Below, piece by piece: positions 42,354 through 51,325 of a DNA stretch of 62,625 bases. Position 1 is the stretch's first letter. Every line of letters starts with the position of its first letter. Source of the stretch: Occallatibacter sp. (lineage in GTDB: Bacteria > Acidobacteriota > Terriglobia > Terriglobales > Acidobacteriaceae); the NCBI GenBank assembly GCA_031296305.1, contig JARLFZ010000010.1, positions 1-62,625 on the forward strand, read 5' to 3'. The position numbers were made by a program, and so were the translations under genes. The notes under the pieces are model-generated. The model saw only the letters and a list, made by a program, of their open reading frames with translations, ran no database searches and was not told the origin of the DNA.

Positions 42354-44858
42354 ATGCCGCACTCATTCCATTTTTCACGCCGGCGCTTTATCAAATCGAT
42401 AGCCGCAGTCGCGGCAGCTACCCAGACGAAATTGGCGCTGCCGGCGTCGCTGGTGCGTCCGGTGCTCGCCAATGCCGAGGCATGCTCAGCCTCGCAATGC
42501 CTCGACTCCGGGTGGGAGTATTATCGCGGCGCGCTCGACGGACCCTGGGAGGTCTGGCGCGGCGACGAGATCGCGGTGTGGAAAGAAGTCGCCCTGCCGC
42601 ACTGCTTCAACGACTACGACGCGTGCGATCCGGATACGCCGTACTATCGGGGTCATGGGTGGTATCGCAGCCGCCTATCGATTGCCAACCCCGTCAAGGA
42701 TGGCCGGGTACTGCTTTATTTTGAGGGCGCAGGGCAAACTTCGCATGTGTACGTCGACCGCGCCATGGTCGGGTCGCACGTGGGTGGTTACGACGAATTC
42801 GTATTCGACATTACGGACGCCGTTGCGGCCGCGCCTGCAAGCAAAAGCAGCGTTCCCCTCGCCGTGCTTTGCGACAATTCCGAAAATCTCGAACGGCCTC
42901 CTTCCGACTTGAGCGACTTCAGTCTCTATGGCGGCCTCTACCGTCACGTGCATCTGGCGTATGTGCCCGCGGTTTCTCTTGAAGCAGTTCACATCGTGCC
43001 ATCGTTTGTCACTGGCGCGATTCCCGATTCGGCGGCCACGGCCAAAGTGAAGGCACGCCTCTATAATCCCGTGAAATTTTCCGGCAGCGCGGCGCTCATC
43101 GTAGAAATCGCGGATGCCGCCGGCAAAATAATCGCGCGCATCGAAAAATCTCTCGCCGCATGGGACGGCGAAGCGGAAATCGCATCCACCACGATTGCAT
43201 CGCCGGCGCTGTGGTCGCCCGCGCATCCCAATCTCTATACCTGCAACGTGACGCTGACTACCGCCTACGGCAAAAGCGTTGTGAAGGAGCGCTTCGGCAT
43301 TCGTCACGCGGAGTTTGTGGACTACGGGCCATTCAAGCTCAACGGCGAGCGGCTGCTGCTGCGCGGCACGCAGCGCCACATGGACCATGCAGGCTTTGCG
43401 GCCGCCGAGCCCGATGCGCTCATCCGCACGGAGATGGAGCTGGTGAAGGCCATGGGCGCTAACTTCATCCGCCTCGGTCACTATCAGCAATCCAAGCTCG
43501 TGCTCGATCTTTGCGACGAACTCGGCCTGCTGGTTTGGGAAGAGGCGCCGTGGTGCCGCTCGGGCGTTGGCGACGAAAAGTGGCAGGACCACACGCGCCT
43601 GATGCTCGCCAACATGATCGACCAGCACTTCAACCACCCCAGCTTGATCATGTGGGGCCTGGGCAACGAAGATGACTGGCCGGGCGAGTATCCGGCTCTC
43701 GATCAGACAGCCATTTGCGGCTTTATGCGGGAGATGAACTCGCTGGCCCACGAGATGGATCCGTCGCGCTTCACCTCGCTGCGCCGTTGCGACTTCGCGC
43801 GCGACATCCCCGATGTGTACTCGCCGTCGATCTGGGCCGGCTGGTACAGCGGCGTCTACACCGAGTATGAAAGCGCGCTCGAAAAACAGCGCGCGCAGAT
43901 CAAGCGCTTCGTGCACATCGAGTGGGGCGCCGACAGCCATGCACGCCGCCACGCTGAAATGCCGGAGTCGGCGGCGAAGGCTCCATTTGGCGCGGATCTT
44001 TTTGAGAACACTCCGGACTCGCTCGAAAAGGGAGCCAGAGCCGCGGTGTCTCGCGACGGCGATTGGTCCGAAACCTACGCCTGCGACCTCTTCGATTGGT
44101 ATCTCAAGGTGCAGGAGACTTTGCCGTGGCTCGCTGGATCCGCGCAGTGGGCCTTCAAGGATTTCACCACGCCCCTGCGTGTCGAAAATCCGGTGCCGCG
44201 CGTGAATCAGAAGGGCGTTATCGAGCGCGACATGACGAAGAAGGAAGGCTACTTCGTCTTCCAGTCCTATTGGGCAGAGGAGCCCATGGCGCACATCTAC
44301 GGCCACACGTGGCCGGTGCGCTGGGGTGCGGAGGGCCAGGCGCGCATTGTGAAAGTCTATTCCAATTGCGCCACGGCCGAGCTCTTCCTGAACGGCGCAT
44401 CCGCCGGCACGCGGCGGCGCAACAGTCAGGATTTTCCGGCTGCCGGTCTGCGCTGGATGGTGAAATTTGCTCCGGGTAAAAACCATCTCCGCGTGGTCGC
44501 AGGCAAGAATGGCGTTACGGTCAGCGATGAGATTGAGTTTCAGTATCAGACCGCGAAGTGGAGCAAGCCGGCGCGTTTTTCCCTGGCGCAGATCGCCCGC
44601 GACAAGGACGTCGTCATCATTGAGGCTACGGCCTTCGATGCCAAGGGTGTGCTCTCTCTCGACGCAAAAAATGTGGTGCGTTTTTCTCTCGCCGGCAGCG
44701 GATCGCTGATTGACAATCAGGGCACTTCCACCGGCTCGCGCGTGGTACAGCTTTACAATGGCCGCGCGCGCATTTCTGTTCGCTGCAACGACGGCGCATG
44801 CACTGCGGGCGTCACCAGCGAGGGCATTGCGCCGGCGTTTGTAAGCGTTTCCGCGTGA
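42354..44858 (+). CDS. Tat-exported glycoside hydrolase family 2 protein
   Basis: An 834-residue protein starting with a Tat signal (SRRRFIKSIAAVAAATQ). GH2 domains follow in order. The sugar-binding jelly roll has VALPHCFNDYDACDPDTPYYRGHGWYR and VGGYDEFVFDIT. The Ig-like domain is centred near residue 250. The TIM barrel has GERLLLRGTQRHMDHAGFA, the acid/base region IMWGLGNEDDW and the nucleophile-region glutamate in FVHIEWGAD. Beta-sandwich C-terminal domains end the protein. Substrates in GH2 include beta-galactosides, beta-mannosides and beta-glucuronides; the specificity cannot be read here. It lies 223 bases after the TonB receptor and 71 before the alginate-lyase-family gene. Confidence 0.93.
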   Translation: MPHSFHFSRRRFIKSIAAVAAATQTKLALPASLVRPVLANAEACSASQCLDSGWEYYRGALDGPWEVWRGDEIAVWKEVALPHCFNDYDACDPDTPYYRGHGWYRSRLSIANPVKDGRVLLYFEGAGQTSHVYVDRAMVGSHVGGYDEFVFDITDAVAAAPASKSSVPLAVLCDNSENLERPPSDLSDFSLYGGLYRHVHLAYVPAVSLEAVHIVPSFVTGAIPDSAATAKVKARLYNPVKFSGSAALIVEIADAAGKIIARIEKSLAAWDGEAEIASTTIASPALWSPAHPNLYTCNVTLTTAYGKSVVKERFGIRHAEFVDYGPFKLNGERLLLRGTQRHMDHAGFAAAEPDALIRTEMELVKAMGANFIRLGHYQQSKLVLDLCDELGLLVWEEAPWCRSGVGDEKWQDHTRLMLANMIDQHFNHPSLIMWGLGNEDDWPGEYPALDQTAICGFMREMNSLAHEMDPSRFTSLRRCDFARDIPDVYSPSIWAGWYSGVYTEYESALEKQRAQIKRFVHIEWGADSHARRHAEMPESAAKAPFGADLFENTPDSLEKGARAAVSRDGDWSETYACDLFDWYLKVQETLPWLAGSAQWAFKDFTTPLRVENPVPRVNQKGVIERDMTKKEGYFVFQSYWAEEPMAHIYGHTWPVRWGAEGQARIVKVYSNCATAELFLNGASAGTRRRNSQDFPAAGLRWMVKFAPGKNHLRVVAGKNGVTVSDEIEFQYQTAKWSKPARFSLAQIARDKDVVIIEATAFDAKGVLSLDAKNVVRFSLAGSGSLIDNQGTSTGSRVVQLYNGRARISVRCNDGACTAGVTSEGIAPAFVSVSA

Positions 44859-44929
44859 GCCAGGCTGCAGAGAACTGTTTTGCGCGCGTGCCTGCGCGCG
44901 GTATCGTCCCCAGGAGGTTGAATTCTTCG

Positions 44930-46195
44930 ATGCTTACACCGTTCAGGTGGAACGCCATGGTTGTTATCGTGCTGCTCGCGGCAACTTTCCCTGCAGGTGC
45001 GCAAAATTCTACGCCGCAAAATGCTCACCTCGCGCCGCCGCACGCCTTTCTGCCTCAGGTATTTGTTCTCGACGCGCACGAGCTGGCAGCTCTTCGTTCC
45101 GCCGATGTCAACGATCCACGCCGGCAGGAAGTCGTTCGTGCGGCCGTGACTGCGGCGGATCGTGCCATGAGGGAAGGTCCCTACTCGGTGATGGACAAGC
45201 CGGTGACACCGCCCAGCGGCGATAAGCACGACTACATGAGCCGCGCGACGTACTGGTGGCCCGATCCCTCCAAGCCCGACGGCCTGCCCTACATCCGGCG
45301 CGATGGCCAGACCAATCCTGAGAATCGCAAAATCACCGATCACGAAGAGTTCGGCCGCATGAGCGAAGCGGCGCGCGCGCTGGCGCTGGCCTGGTATTTC
45401 ACCGGCAAGGCGGACTACGCCAACCGCGCTGCGCTGCTGTTGCGCACGTGGTTTCTCGATCCCGCCACCAAGATGAATCCCAACCTCGAATTCGCGCAGG
45501 CCATTGCCGGCGTCAACACGGGCCGTGGCATCGGCATTATCGACACGCGCCCGCTGGTCGACGCCGTTGATGCCGCCGGCTTGGTTGCCGGCTCACCCGC
45601 ATGGACCACGGCCAACCAACAAGGCCTCCGCGATTGGTTCGCGCAATATCTGCAGTGGATGCGCACCAGCAAGAATGGAATGGATGAAGATGCGGCCAAA
45701 AACAATCACGGCAATTGGTACGACGTGCAGGTCACCGACATGGCGCTCTTCGTTGGCGATCGCGCGCTGGCTCGGGACACGCTGGAGCGCGTGAAGACTC
45801 GCCGCATCGCGGTGCAGATCGAGGCCGATGGGCGTCAGCCGCTGGAACTGGCGCGTACCAAAGCCTGGGGCTATAGCAATATGAGTCTCGATGCCTTGTG
45901 CAGGCTGGCCACGCTCGGCGACGAAGTGGGAGTGGATCTTTGGAATTTCAAAACTGCCGACGGCCGCTCCATTCGCGCCGCCATCGATTTTCTCGTGCCC
46001 TACGCAGCCGGCAAAAAGAATTGGGACTATCAGGAAATCGCCGGCTTCCACGCCGACGCTTTGGCGCCCACGCTGTGGCGCGCGGCTCAGGCCTACCACG
46101 ATCCCAAATACGCAGTCCTGGCACAACAGATTGGATCAGACAGAGACGACGTCGAGACGCTGTTGCTGCGCGACGCGGTTTCGAGCACGCATTAG
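44930..46195 (+). CDS. Alginate lyase family protein
   Basis: A 421-residue exported protein with a signal peptide (MVVIVLLAATFPAGAQ). It shows the family pattern HDYMSRATYWWPDPSKPDGLPYIRRDGQTNPE, an alpha/alpha-barrel core (LALAWYFTGKADYANRAALLLRTWFLDPATKMNPNLEFAQAIAGVNTGRGIGII), KNNHGNWYDVQVTDMALFVGD and QPLELARTKAWGYSNMSL. These correspond to the Alginate_lyase (PF05426) fold, where Asn/His/Tyr residues act in beta-elimination of uronate polymers. GGAGG lies 12 bases upstream of the ATG. It converges with era, overlapping it by four bases. Confidence 0.9.
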   Translation: MLTPFRWNAMVVIVLLAATFPAGAQNSTPQNAHLAPPHAFLPQVFVLDAHELAALRSADVNDPRRQEVVRAAVTAADRAMREGPYSVMDKPVTPPSGDKHDYMSRATYWWPDPSKPDGLPYIRRDGQTNPENRKITDHEEFGRMSEAARALALAWYFTGKADYANRAALLLRTWFLDPATKMNPNLEFAQAIAGVNTGRGIGIIDTRPLVDAVDAAGLVAGSPAWTTANQQGLRDWFAQYLQWMRTSKNGMDEDAAKNNHGNWYDVQVTDMALFVGDRALARDTLERVKTRRIAVQIEADGRQPLELARTKAWGYSNMSLDALCRLATLGDEVGVDLWNFKTADGRSIRAAIDFLVPYAAGKKNWDYQEIAGFHADALAPTLWRAAQAYHDPKYAVLAQQIGSDRDDVETLLLRDAVSSTH

Positions 46196-47238
46196 GATTC
46201 TTCTTCGTCGCCGGGCTGCGTTTTAGCCAGGCTTTCCAACTGGTTGCGCCAATCGAGCGACTCGACGAAGGCCCTCGACTCGCGCCAGCCGGGCTCCACA
46301 ATCACATACAGTTCTAGATACACGCGCGTACCCAGCAGCGACTCGATTTTGCGGCGCGCGCTGGTGCCGATCGCCGTCAGTTTCGATCCGCCCTTCCCGA
46401 TTAAAATCGCCTTCTGCCCCGTGCGCTCGCAGTAAATCGCCGCGTTGATCCGCGTCAGCGGTTTCGTGCCCGGCCGGGGCTTTCCTTCCGGCTCTTCAAA
46501 GCGCTCAATCACCACGGCCGCGGCATATGGAACCTCTTCGCCGGTCTCGATGAGAATGCTTTCGCGAATCAATTCGGCGACCATGAAGCGCACCGGCTGG
46601 TCCGTGTACTGGTCTTTTGGGAAGTAGCGCTCGCCCGTGGGGAGCACATCGACAATCTTGCGCACGAGCACGTCGAGGCCGTCGTTTTTTCGCGCGCTCA
46701 CGGGGATGACTTGGGCAAACTTGTGCTGCTTGGTGAGCGATTCGATCATGGGCAGCAGTTCGTCTTTGCGGATCAGGTCGATCTTCGTCAGCACCAGGAA
46801 TACCGGGCAATCGAGCTTGCTGATCAGCGAGAAAAGAAACTCGTCTTCGTTTGCCCATACGGATGCCTTGGATCTGGGTGCCTCCGGTCCCTCGCGTTTG
46901 GGGACCGGGGAGGGATCTTCGTTCAGCCGGATCCTCCGCGTCACATCCATTAGCACCAGCACCAGGTCGCGCGACTCCAGCGCATCGTGAACTTCCTGCA
47001 ACATGCGCCGGTCGAGTTGCGAAGCCGGCTTGTGCACGCCCGGCGTATCCACAAAGACAATCTGCGCCGGCGGATGCACCTTCTTGCGCGCCGGCACTTC
47101 CAGCACGCCAATGATGCGGTTGCGCGTAGTCTGCGGCTTGGCCGTGACAATGGCCACCTTCTCGCCCGTAAGGGCGTTCAGCAGGGTGCTTTTGCCCACG
47201 TTGGGCCGGCCGAGGATGGCAACAAATCCAGATTTCAC
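46192..47238 (-). CDS. era: GTPase Era
   Basis: Era binds 16S rRNA during 30S ribosome maturation. The 348-residue protein has G1 GRPNVGKST (residues 10-18), the AKPQTTRNR switch region, G3 DTPG, G4 TKID and the C-terminal KH domain with IGKGGSKLTAIGT. It is about 45 residues longer than the usual ~300. Much of this comes from a Pro/Glu/Arg-rich insertion after DVTRR (residues ~103-128), encoded by a stretch containing the palindrome CCGGTCCC...GGGACCGG. The rest of the G domain resumes normally (WANEDEFLFSLISKLDCPVFLVLTKIDL). Confidence 0.95.
   Translation of the reverse strand: MKSGFVAILGRPNVGKSTLLNALTGEKVAIVTAKPQTTRNRIIGVLEVPARKKVHPPAQIVFVDTPGVHKPASQLDRRMLQEVHDALESRDLVLVLMDVTRRIRLNEDPSPVPKREGPEAPRSKASVWANEDEFLFSLISKLDCPVFLVLTKIDLIRKDELLPMIESLTKQHKFAQVIPVSARKNDGLDVLVRKIVDVLPTGERYFPKDQYTDQPVRFMVAELIRESILIETGEEVPYAAAVVIERFEEPEGKPRPGTKPLTRINAAIYCERTGQKAILIGKGGSKLTAIGTSARRKIESLLGTRVYLELYVIVEPGWRESRAFVESLDWRNQLESLAKTQPGDEEES
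46884..46908. repeat. In-frame palindrome within era
   Basis: CCGGTCCC and GGGACCGG form a perfect 8-bp inverted repeat with a nine-base loop. It encodes part of the non-conserved SPVPKREGPEAP segment in the Era GTPase domain (about residues 110-118). It does not match repeat families A-C at base level, but it does the same thing: it adds codons without a frame break. Confidence 0.65.
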
Positions 47239-47299
47239 GCGTGACGCTCCATTCCTATTATCGCGGACTCCAGCGCGGAAACACTGCTACTATCTCCGC

Positions 47300-47881
47300 A
47301 TGATGCCGCAAGGCCAAATCCCCGAGGGCAAAACCGAGCGGCTCATCCTGCGCACGCTCTCCATCGACGACGCGGCCCAGATCCAGGAACTGTTCCCGCA
47401 CTGGGAGATCGTGCGCTACCTGCGTAACGTGATTCAGTGGCCCTATCCTGCGGATGGCGCGCTCCAATTCATTCGCGACTTCGCTCTGCCCGCCATCGTC
47501 CGCGGCGATGAGTGGATTTGGGCGCTGCGCCTGAAGAGCGAGCCGGAGCGCGTCATCGGTGTGATCAATCTGCGGCGCGGCCCGCACGACAACCGCGGAT
47601 TCTGGCTGGGCCTTGCGTGGCAGGGACAGGGATTGATGAGCGAAGCCTGTGTCTGGGCCAACGATTTCTGGTTTGAGACGCTGGGCTTCACGGTACTGCG
47701 CGTCGCCAAGGCCGTCGCCAATACTACCTCGCGCCGCATATCGGAGGGCCAAGGCATGCGCCTCATCGGCAACGAGGAGCGGGACTACGTGTGCGGCCGG
47801 CTGCCCACCGAAATTTGGGAAATTACGGACGAGGAGTGGCGCGCGTGGAAGAACCGCAAAACAGACAATCGCCAAACCTAG
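47300..47881 (+). CDS. GNAT-family N-acetyltransferase
   Basis: A 193-residue protein resembling RimJ/RimL-type acetyltransferases: TERLILRTLSIDDAAQIQELF at the start, VIGVINLRRGPHDNRGFWLGLAWQGQGLMSEACVWANDFWF for the central acetyl-CoA fold, and RVAKAVANTTSRRISEGQGMRLIG after it. The glycine-rich AWQGQGLM replaces the common RGxGxG/A. The substrate is not evident. It is divergent from era. Confidence 0.88.
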   Translation: MMPQGQIPEGKTERLILRTLSIDDAAQIQELFPHWEIVRYLRNVIQWPYPADGALQFIRDFALPAIVRGDEWIWALRLKSEPERVIGVINLRRGPHDNRGFWLGLAWQGQGLMSEACVWANDFWFETLGFTVLRVAKAVANTTSRRISEGQGMRLIGNEERDYVCGRLPTEIWEITDEEWRAWKNRKTDNRQT

Positions 47882-47953
47882 GTCCGATCCAAATCACCCG
47901 GAATTGAGTTCGGCAAACCTTTCTCGCCAATTTCGCAATGCTGCGATCCGATT

Positions 47954-48622
47954 TCACCACACAAACGGCAGCAGACGGAACCGAACCGTCTGGCAATATT
48001 CCCGATAGCCGAATAGCCCCTTGGCAAGATACTGCTCTTCGTCGAGCAGACGGGCCACAAGCACGGCGGTCATTGGGAACAGCGACAGCAAGCCCCACCA
48101 GGAGCCGAGGGCCAGTGGTGTTCCGAGCAGAAGAACCAGCGCTCCGGCGTACATGGGGTGCCGCACCACGGCGTACGGCCCAGTAGAGACGACGGTCTGC
48201 TGCTCGGCTATTTCAATCGTTCCTGCGGTAAAGGTGTTCTCGCGGAAGACTCGGTAGACGACGAAGAAACCAGCGGCCACCAGCAGATTTCCCGCTATCA
48301 CAATGGTTACGGGGACGTGGGACCAGCCGAAGCGGCGATCGAGCGACGGGATAAGCAATAGCGCGAGAAACGAGAGAGAAGCAAGGGCCTGAATCCAGTT
48401 CTGCCCTCTTCTTGTCTCCGCTCCGGGACCGGCCTTAAGTCGTCGCTCAAGCAATTCTCGATCGCGCCGCCACAAATCGACCGTAATTAACAATGAAGAG
48501 CAGCCAAAAACCGCAAGATAGATCCATGCCTGCCAGTAATGGAGCGTCCCCGCCGGCGCAAATAGCAGCAAAGCCATGATGGCAATTAACTGCACGAAGC
48601 CCGCGATGGTCTTGAATAACAT
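47954..48622 (-). CDS. Isoprenylcysteine carboxyl methyltransferase-like membrane protein
   Basis: A 222-residue integral membrane protein with about five transmembrane helices. Its C-terminal motif STGPYAVVRHPMYAGALVLLLGTPLALGSWWGL, followed by RLLDEEQYLAKGLFGYREYCQTV, is diagnostic of the ICMT/PEMT superfamily; the RHP and the E-E/YREY residues bind S-adenosylmethionine. In bacteria the methyl acceptor is usually unknown and may be a lipid. It stands 16 bases downstream of the CNNM/CorC-type gene on the same strand. Confidence 0.88.
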   Translation of the reverse strand: MLFKTIAGFVQLIAIMALLLFAPAGTLHYWQAWIYLAVFGCSSLLITVDLWRRDRELLERRLKAGPGAETRRGQNWIQALASLSFLALLLIPSLDRRFGWSHVPVTIVIAGNLLVAAGFFVVYRVFRENTFTAGTIEIAEQQTVVSTGPYAVVRHPMYAGALVLLLGTPLALGSWWGLLSLFPMTAVLVARLLDEEQYLAKGLFGYREYCQTVRFRLLPFVW

Positions 48623-48638
48623 AGCCCAATGTTACGGC

Positions 48639-49940
48639 TCAGGCGTCCTTCGGAAAGGGCAGCCGCGCGATTGGAGGAAACAGCCGCACGCGCTCGATGC
48701 GCCGGCCGGTCGAGGCAACAATCTCTACGCGCAGTCCCAGCGGTTCGAGCTCGACTGTTTCGCCGGCCTTGGGAATGCGGCCCGCAATCTCACTCACCAG
48801 GCCGCCCAGCGTGGTTGCTTCATAGTCTTGGCCGAGTTCCACCGTCTCGCCAAGAAGGTCGCCAAGCTGGTCGGCGGGAAAGCTGCCGGGAACGAGCCAT
48901 GAGCCGGAGGGCTCGCGCTGCGGCTCTTCGATTTGCGAATCGATTTCGTGCTCGTCGCGGATGTTGCCCACGATCTGCTCCAGCAAATCCTCAATGGTCA
49001 CGAGGCCGGCCACCGCGCCATACTCGTCAATCACAATGCGCATGTGCTGCTTTTCGCGCTGCATCTCGCGCAGCAGTTCGTAGCCGCGCTTGGTCTCAGG
49101 CACGAATGCGGCCGAGCGCAGGATCGTGGCCACGGTGCGCGTGCGTGCATCCTCATCGGCAATCTGCAGCAGGTCGTGCGCGAAGGCGAGCCCTTTGATA
49201 TTGTCGAGCGAGCCAGAGTAGACGGGAACACGCGAGTAGTTGTGCTGCTTCAGCAGTTCCAGAAAGCGCTCCAGCGTAATCGATTCCGAGACGGCGAAGA
49301 TCTCGGGGCGCGGCGTCATCACCTCGCGCACCAGCATGTCGCCAAACTCCACCGCCGAGCGCACCAACTCGCGATCGCTCTGTTCCAGAATGCCTTCTTC
49401 CTCGCCAGCCTCGATCAGCGCTTCCACGTCGGGCGCGGGCTCCTCGGGATTGGCGGGCGCCTCGGTCAGCTCTGCGACGGAAAAGAAAAAGCGAATGAAG
49501 ACCGTGACCGGTGTCGCTAACCACAGCAGCAAACAGACGGGCCAAAGCAGTCGCGCCGCCCACAGCCCGCGCGTGCGGTTGAAGAGCAGTGACGGAATCA
49601 GCTGGTTCGAAAAAATCACCACCAGCACCACGCTTAGAACCGCCTGCGCAATCTCCGTTGGGTCCGGCTCCCCGGGAAGCGCGGCGTGGCCGAAAAGGAT
49701 GGCTCCGAACTCGAGCGCGATGAGGCCGAACGAAAGCTGCACCAGAACCGCCGCGCACAAGGCGGCGTGCTCGCGGCTCAGGCCGAGATGCGGCTCGATG
49801 CGCTCCTCCCACGCGTCGAGATTTTCCTGCACCTCGCGGCTCAGAATCTTGCCAAATTCGGAGTAGATGCGGCTGATGTACGCGGCCAGTGTCTGCACCA
49901 CCGCAAGCACAGCAACGCAGGTGATCTGGAGCAGCGTCAT
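48639..49940 (-). CDS. CNNM/CorC-type transporter (hemolysin C family)
   Basis: A 433-residue protein with an N-terminal DUF21 (CNNM) membrane domain of three or four helices (residues ~1-150). A linker with EEGILEQSDRELVRSAVEFGDMLVREVMTPR leads to two CBS domains (SITLERFLELLKQHNYSRVPVYSGSLDNIKGLAFAHDLL and MRIVIDEYGAVAGLVTIEDLLEQIVGNIRDEHE). A C-terminal CorC_HlyC domain ends it (SWLVPGSFPADQLGDLLGE ... TTLGGLVSEIAGRIPKAGETVEL). Relatives export magnesium or cobalt. Its ATG overlaps the ybeY stop, a conserved pairing. Confidence 0.93.
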   Translation of the reverse strand: MTLLQITCVAVLAVVQTLAAYISRIYSEFGKILSREVQENLDAWEERIEPHLGLSREHAALCAAVLVQLSFGLIALEFGAILFGHAALPGEPDPTEIAQAVLSVVLVVIFSNQLIPSLLFNRTRGLWAARLLWPVCLLLWLATPVTVFIRFFFSVAELTEAPANPEEPAPDVEALIEAGEEEGILEQSDRELVRSAVEFGDMLVREVMTPRPEIFAVSESITLERFLELLKQHNYSRVPVYSGSLDNIKGLAFAHDLLQIADEDARTRTVATILRSAAFVPETKRGYELLREMQREKQHMRIVIDEYGAVAGLVTIEDLLEQIVGNIRDEHEIDSQIEEPQREPSGSWLVPGSFPADQLGDLLGETVELGQDYEATTLGGLVSEIAGRIPKAGETVELEPLGLRVEIVASTGRRIERVRLFPPIARLPFPKDA

Positions 49941-50656
49941 GGGCGCGCGCTCTTCTTCTTGGGTCTCGACGCTCTCGTTGCTTTGTCATCCCGAGCGGAG
50001 GCCGTCTTTGCGGCCGAAGTCGAAGGACCTGTGGTTGCTTTTCGCCTCCTTGCCCCATCCTTTCGCGCTTTTGGCGAAAGGGCAGGAGAAGCAGAGCGCT
50101 CAATCAGCCCCAGCGGTAGCTCCAGCTTCGCGCGCAAACTCTGCTCGCGGCGCTGCATTTCGCCCGCATCGGTTTCATGATCGTGGCCGGCCAGATGCAG
50201 CACGCCGTGGAGGATGAGCACCTTCAACTCGCAGGTGAGCGCGTGGCCCTGATCCGCGGCCTGGCGGCGCGCCGTCTCCACACTGATGGCCAAGTCACCC
50301 GCCATCTTCTCCGGGCCGGACGCCGGATTCGTCGATGGAAAGGAAAGAACGTCGGTGGGCTTGTTCTTGCCGCGAAAGCGCCGGTTCAGGTCGCGCATCG
50401 CTGCATCGCCGGTCAGCAGCACTGTCACCTGCTCGCGCAGGCCCACGGCTTTCTGCGCCTGGGCCAAAAACCGCGAGAGCGTTTGCGGAGTGGGCACTCG
50501 TTCGGCCCAAGGCAGCGCGCTTCGGCGCCATTTGGCGCGCGGCGAAGTTTCCACCGAGGACGGTCGCGAACCGGCGCTCGCAGTCAGCGGCAACGGCGAG
50601 AGTCCGCGCGGTTGCCGGGAAGGTCCAAGGTCCAGTTCTGGGTCGATGAGGATCAT
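49937..50656 (-). CDS. ybeY: Endoribonuclease YbeY with extensions
   Basis: YbeY is a zinc-dependent RNase in 16S rRNA processing and ribosome quality control. The catalytic core is clear: LNRRFRGKNKPTDVLSFP, GDLAISVETARRQA and the metal motif HGVLHLAGHDHETDAGEM with three histidines. At 239 residues it is well above the usual 150-170. An Arg/Ser/Pro-rich insertion lies near residues 10-55, and a basic C-terminal tail of about 60 residues is encoded partly by a family-C palindromic repeat (residues ~205-225). The gene is coupled to the downstream CNNM/CorC-type gene. Confidence 0.93.
   Translation of the reverse strand: MILIDPELDLGPSRQPRGLSPLPLTASAGSRPSSVETSPRAKWRRSALPWAERVPTPQTLSRFLAQAQKAVGLREQVTVLLTGDAAMRDLNRRFRGKNKPTDVLSFPSTNPASGPEKMAGDLAISVETARRQAADQGHALTCELKVLILHGVLHLAGHDHETDAGEMQRREQSLRAKLELPLGLIERSASPALSPKARKDGARRRKATTGPSTSAAKTASARDDKATRASRPKKKSARP
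49982..50042 (-). repeat. Family-C palindromic repeat inside ybeY (copy 3)
   Basis: On the minus strand, AAAAGCAACCACAGGTCCTT and GCTCGGGATGACAAAG are the two arms and GGCCG-CAAAGA-CGGCC is the core. It matches copies 1 and 2 in the arms, but here it is translated in frame as part of the ybeY C-terminal tail, and the reading frame runs through to a stop overlapping the next gene. Confidence 0.85.
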
Positions 50657-50819
50657 CGTGCGCAGGGCCGCGGCTCCAGTATGCGCGGCTTCGGGTCTGC
50701 TTCCCCCGGTCTGCTTCGATGATACGCGAAGGCCGTGTGCCGGCAGGACGCGTTTCTTTCACCCTGTCACTGACGGGCCTGCGATCCGAGAGTAAAATTC
50801 TGTGCCGAAGGGAGTTTTC

Positions 50820-51275
50820 ATGCGCAAGACCTTTCTTTCTGCACTGTTTCTGCTTACCATGGCGGCGGGCGGCCAGGGCGCGGCCGGCCCCTATGACGGT
50901 GTGTGGAATACGACGATGACCTGCGAAGCCAAGGGCAACTCTCTGGGGTATACCTGGAAATTTACCAGCACCGTTGCGGACAATATTCTGCACGGCGAGC
51001 GGGGCGACGCGGGGCAGCCCGGCTACCTGGCGCTCGATGGAAGAATTAGTCGCGATGGCAGCGCCAAACTGACGGCTTCTGGCTTGGTCCTGTCGACGCA
51101 GTACACGCACGGCCCGCTCGTGAGCAAGGGCGAGCAGTACAGCTACGAAGTGAAGTCGCATTTCACCGCCACGGAGGGTGAGGGCGATCGCAGCACGGGA
51201 CTGGGGATCTACGGCCACCCGTGCCACTACGTGTTCGGCAAGCAAGCGGCGCCCGCCGCGCCAGCCAAGCCGTAG
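50820..51275 (+). CDS. Small secreted protein of unknown function, 151 aa
   Basis: The protein has a signal peptide (RKTFLSALFLLTMAAGGQGA) and a compact beta-rich domain with two cysteines (TCEAK near residue 35 and HPCHYVF near the end) that could form a disulfide. An Ala/Pro tail closes it. The region PYDGVWNTTMTCEAKGNSLGYTWKFTSTV resembles secreted lipocalin-like domains, but I do not assign a family. AAGGGAG precedes the ATG at 50820. A strong hairpin follows the stop. Confidence 0.75.
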   Translation: MRKTFLSALFLLTMAAGGQGAAGPYDGVWNTTMTCEAKGNSLGYTWKFTSTVADNILHGERGDAGQPGYLALDGRISRDGSAKLTASGLVLSTQYTHGPLVSKGEQYSYEVKSHFTATEGEGDRSTGLGIYGHPCHYVFGKQAAPAAPAKP

Positions 51276-51293
51276 AAACCGCAGATATAGCAA

Positions 51294-51325
51294 AGGCTGG
51301 GAACGCCCTGTTGTGTTCCCAGCCT
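51294..51325 (+). terminator. Hairpin terminator after the small secreted-protein gene
   Basis: AGGCTGGGAAC and GTTCCCAGCCT form a perfect 11-bp stem with a ten-base loop, followed by a pyrimidine-rich run (GCTTCTTCTATT). It starts 18 bases after the stop codon. Confidence 0.7.

Noticed and set aside
42675..44486. 603-residue minus-strand frame opposite the GH2 gene
   Set aside because: Antisense shadow in GC-rich DNA; the plus-strand GH2 enzyme has a complete domain set and catalytic motifs.
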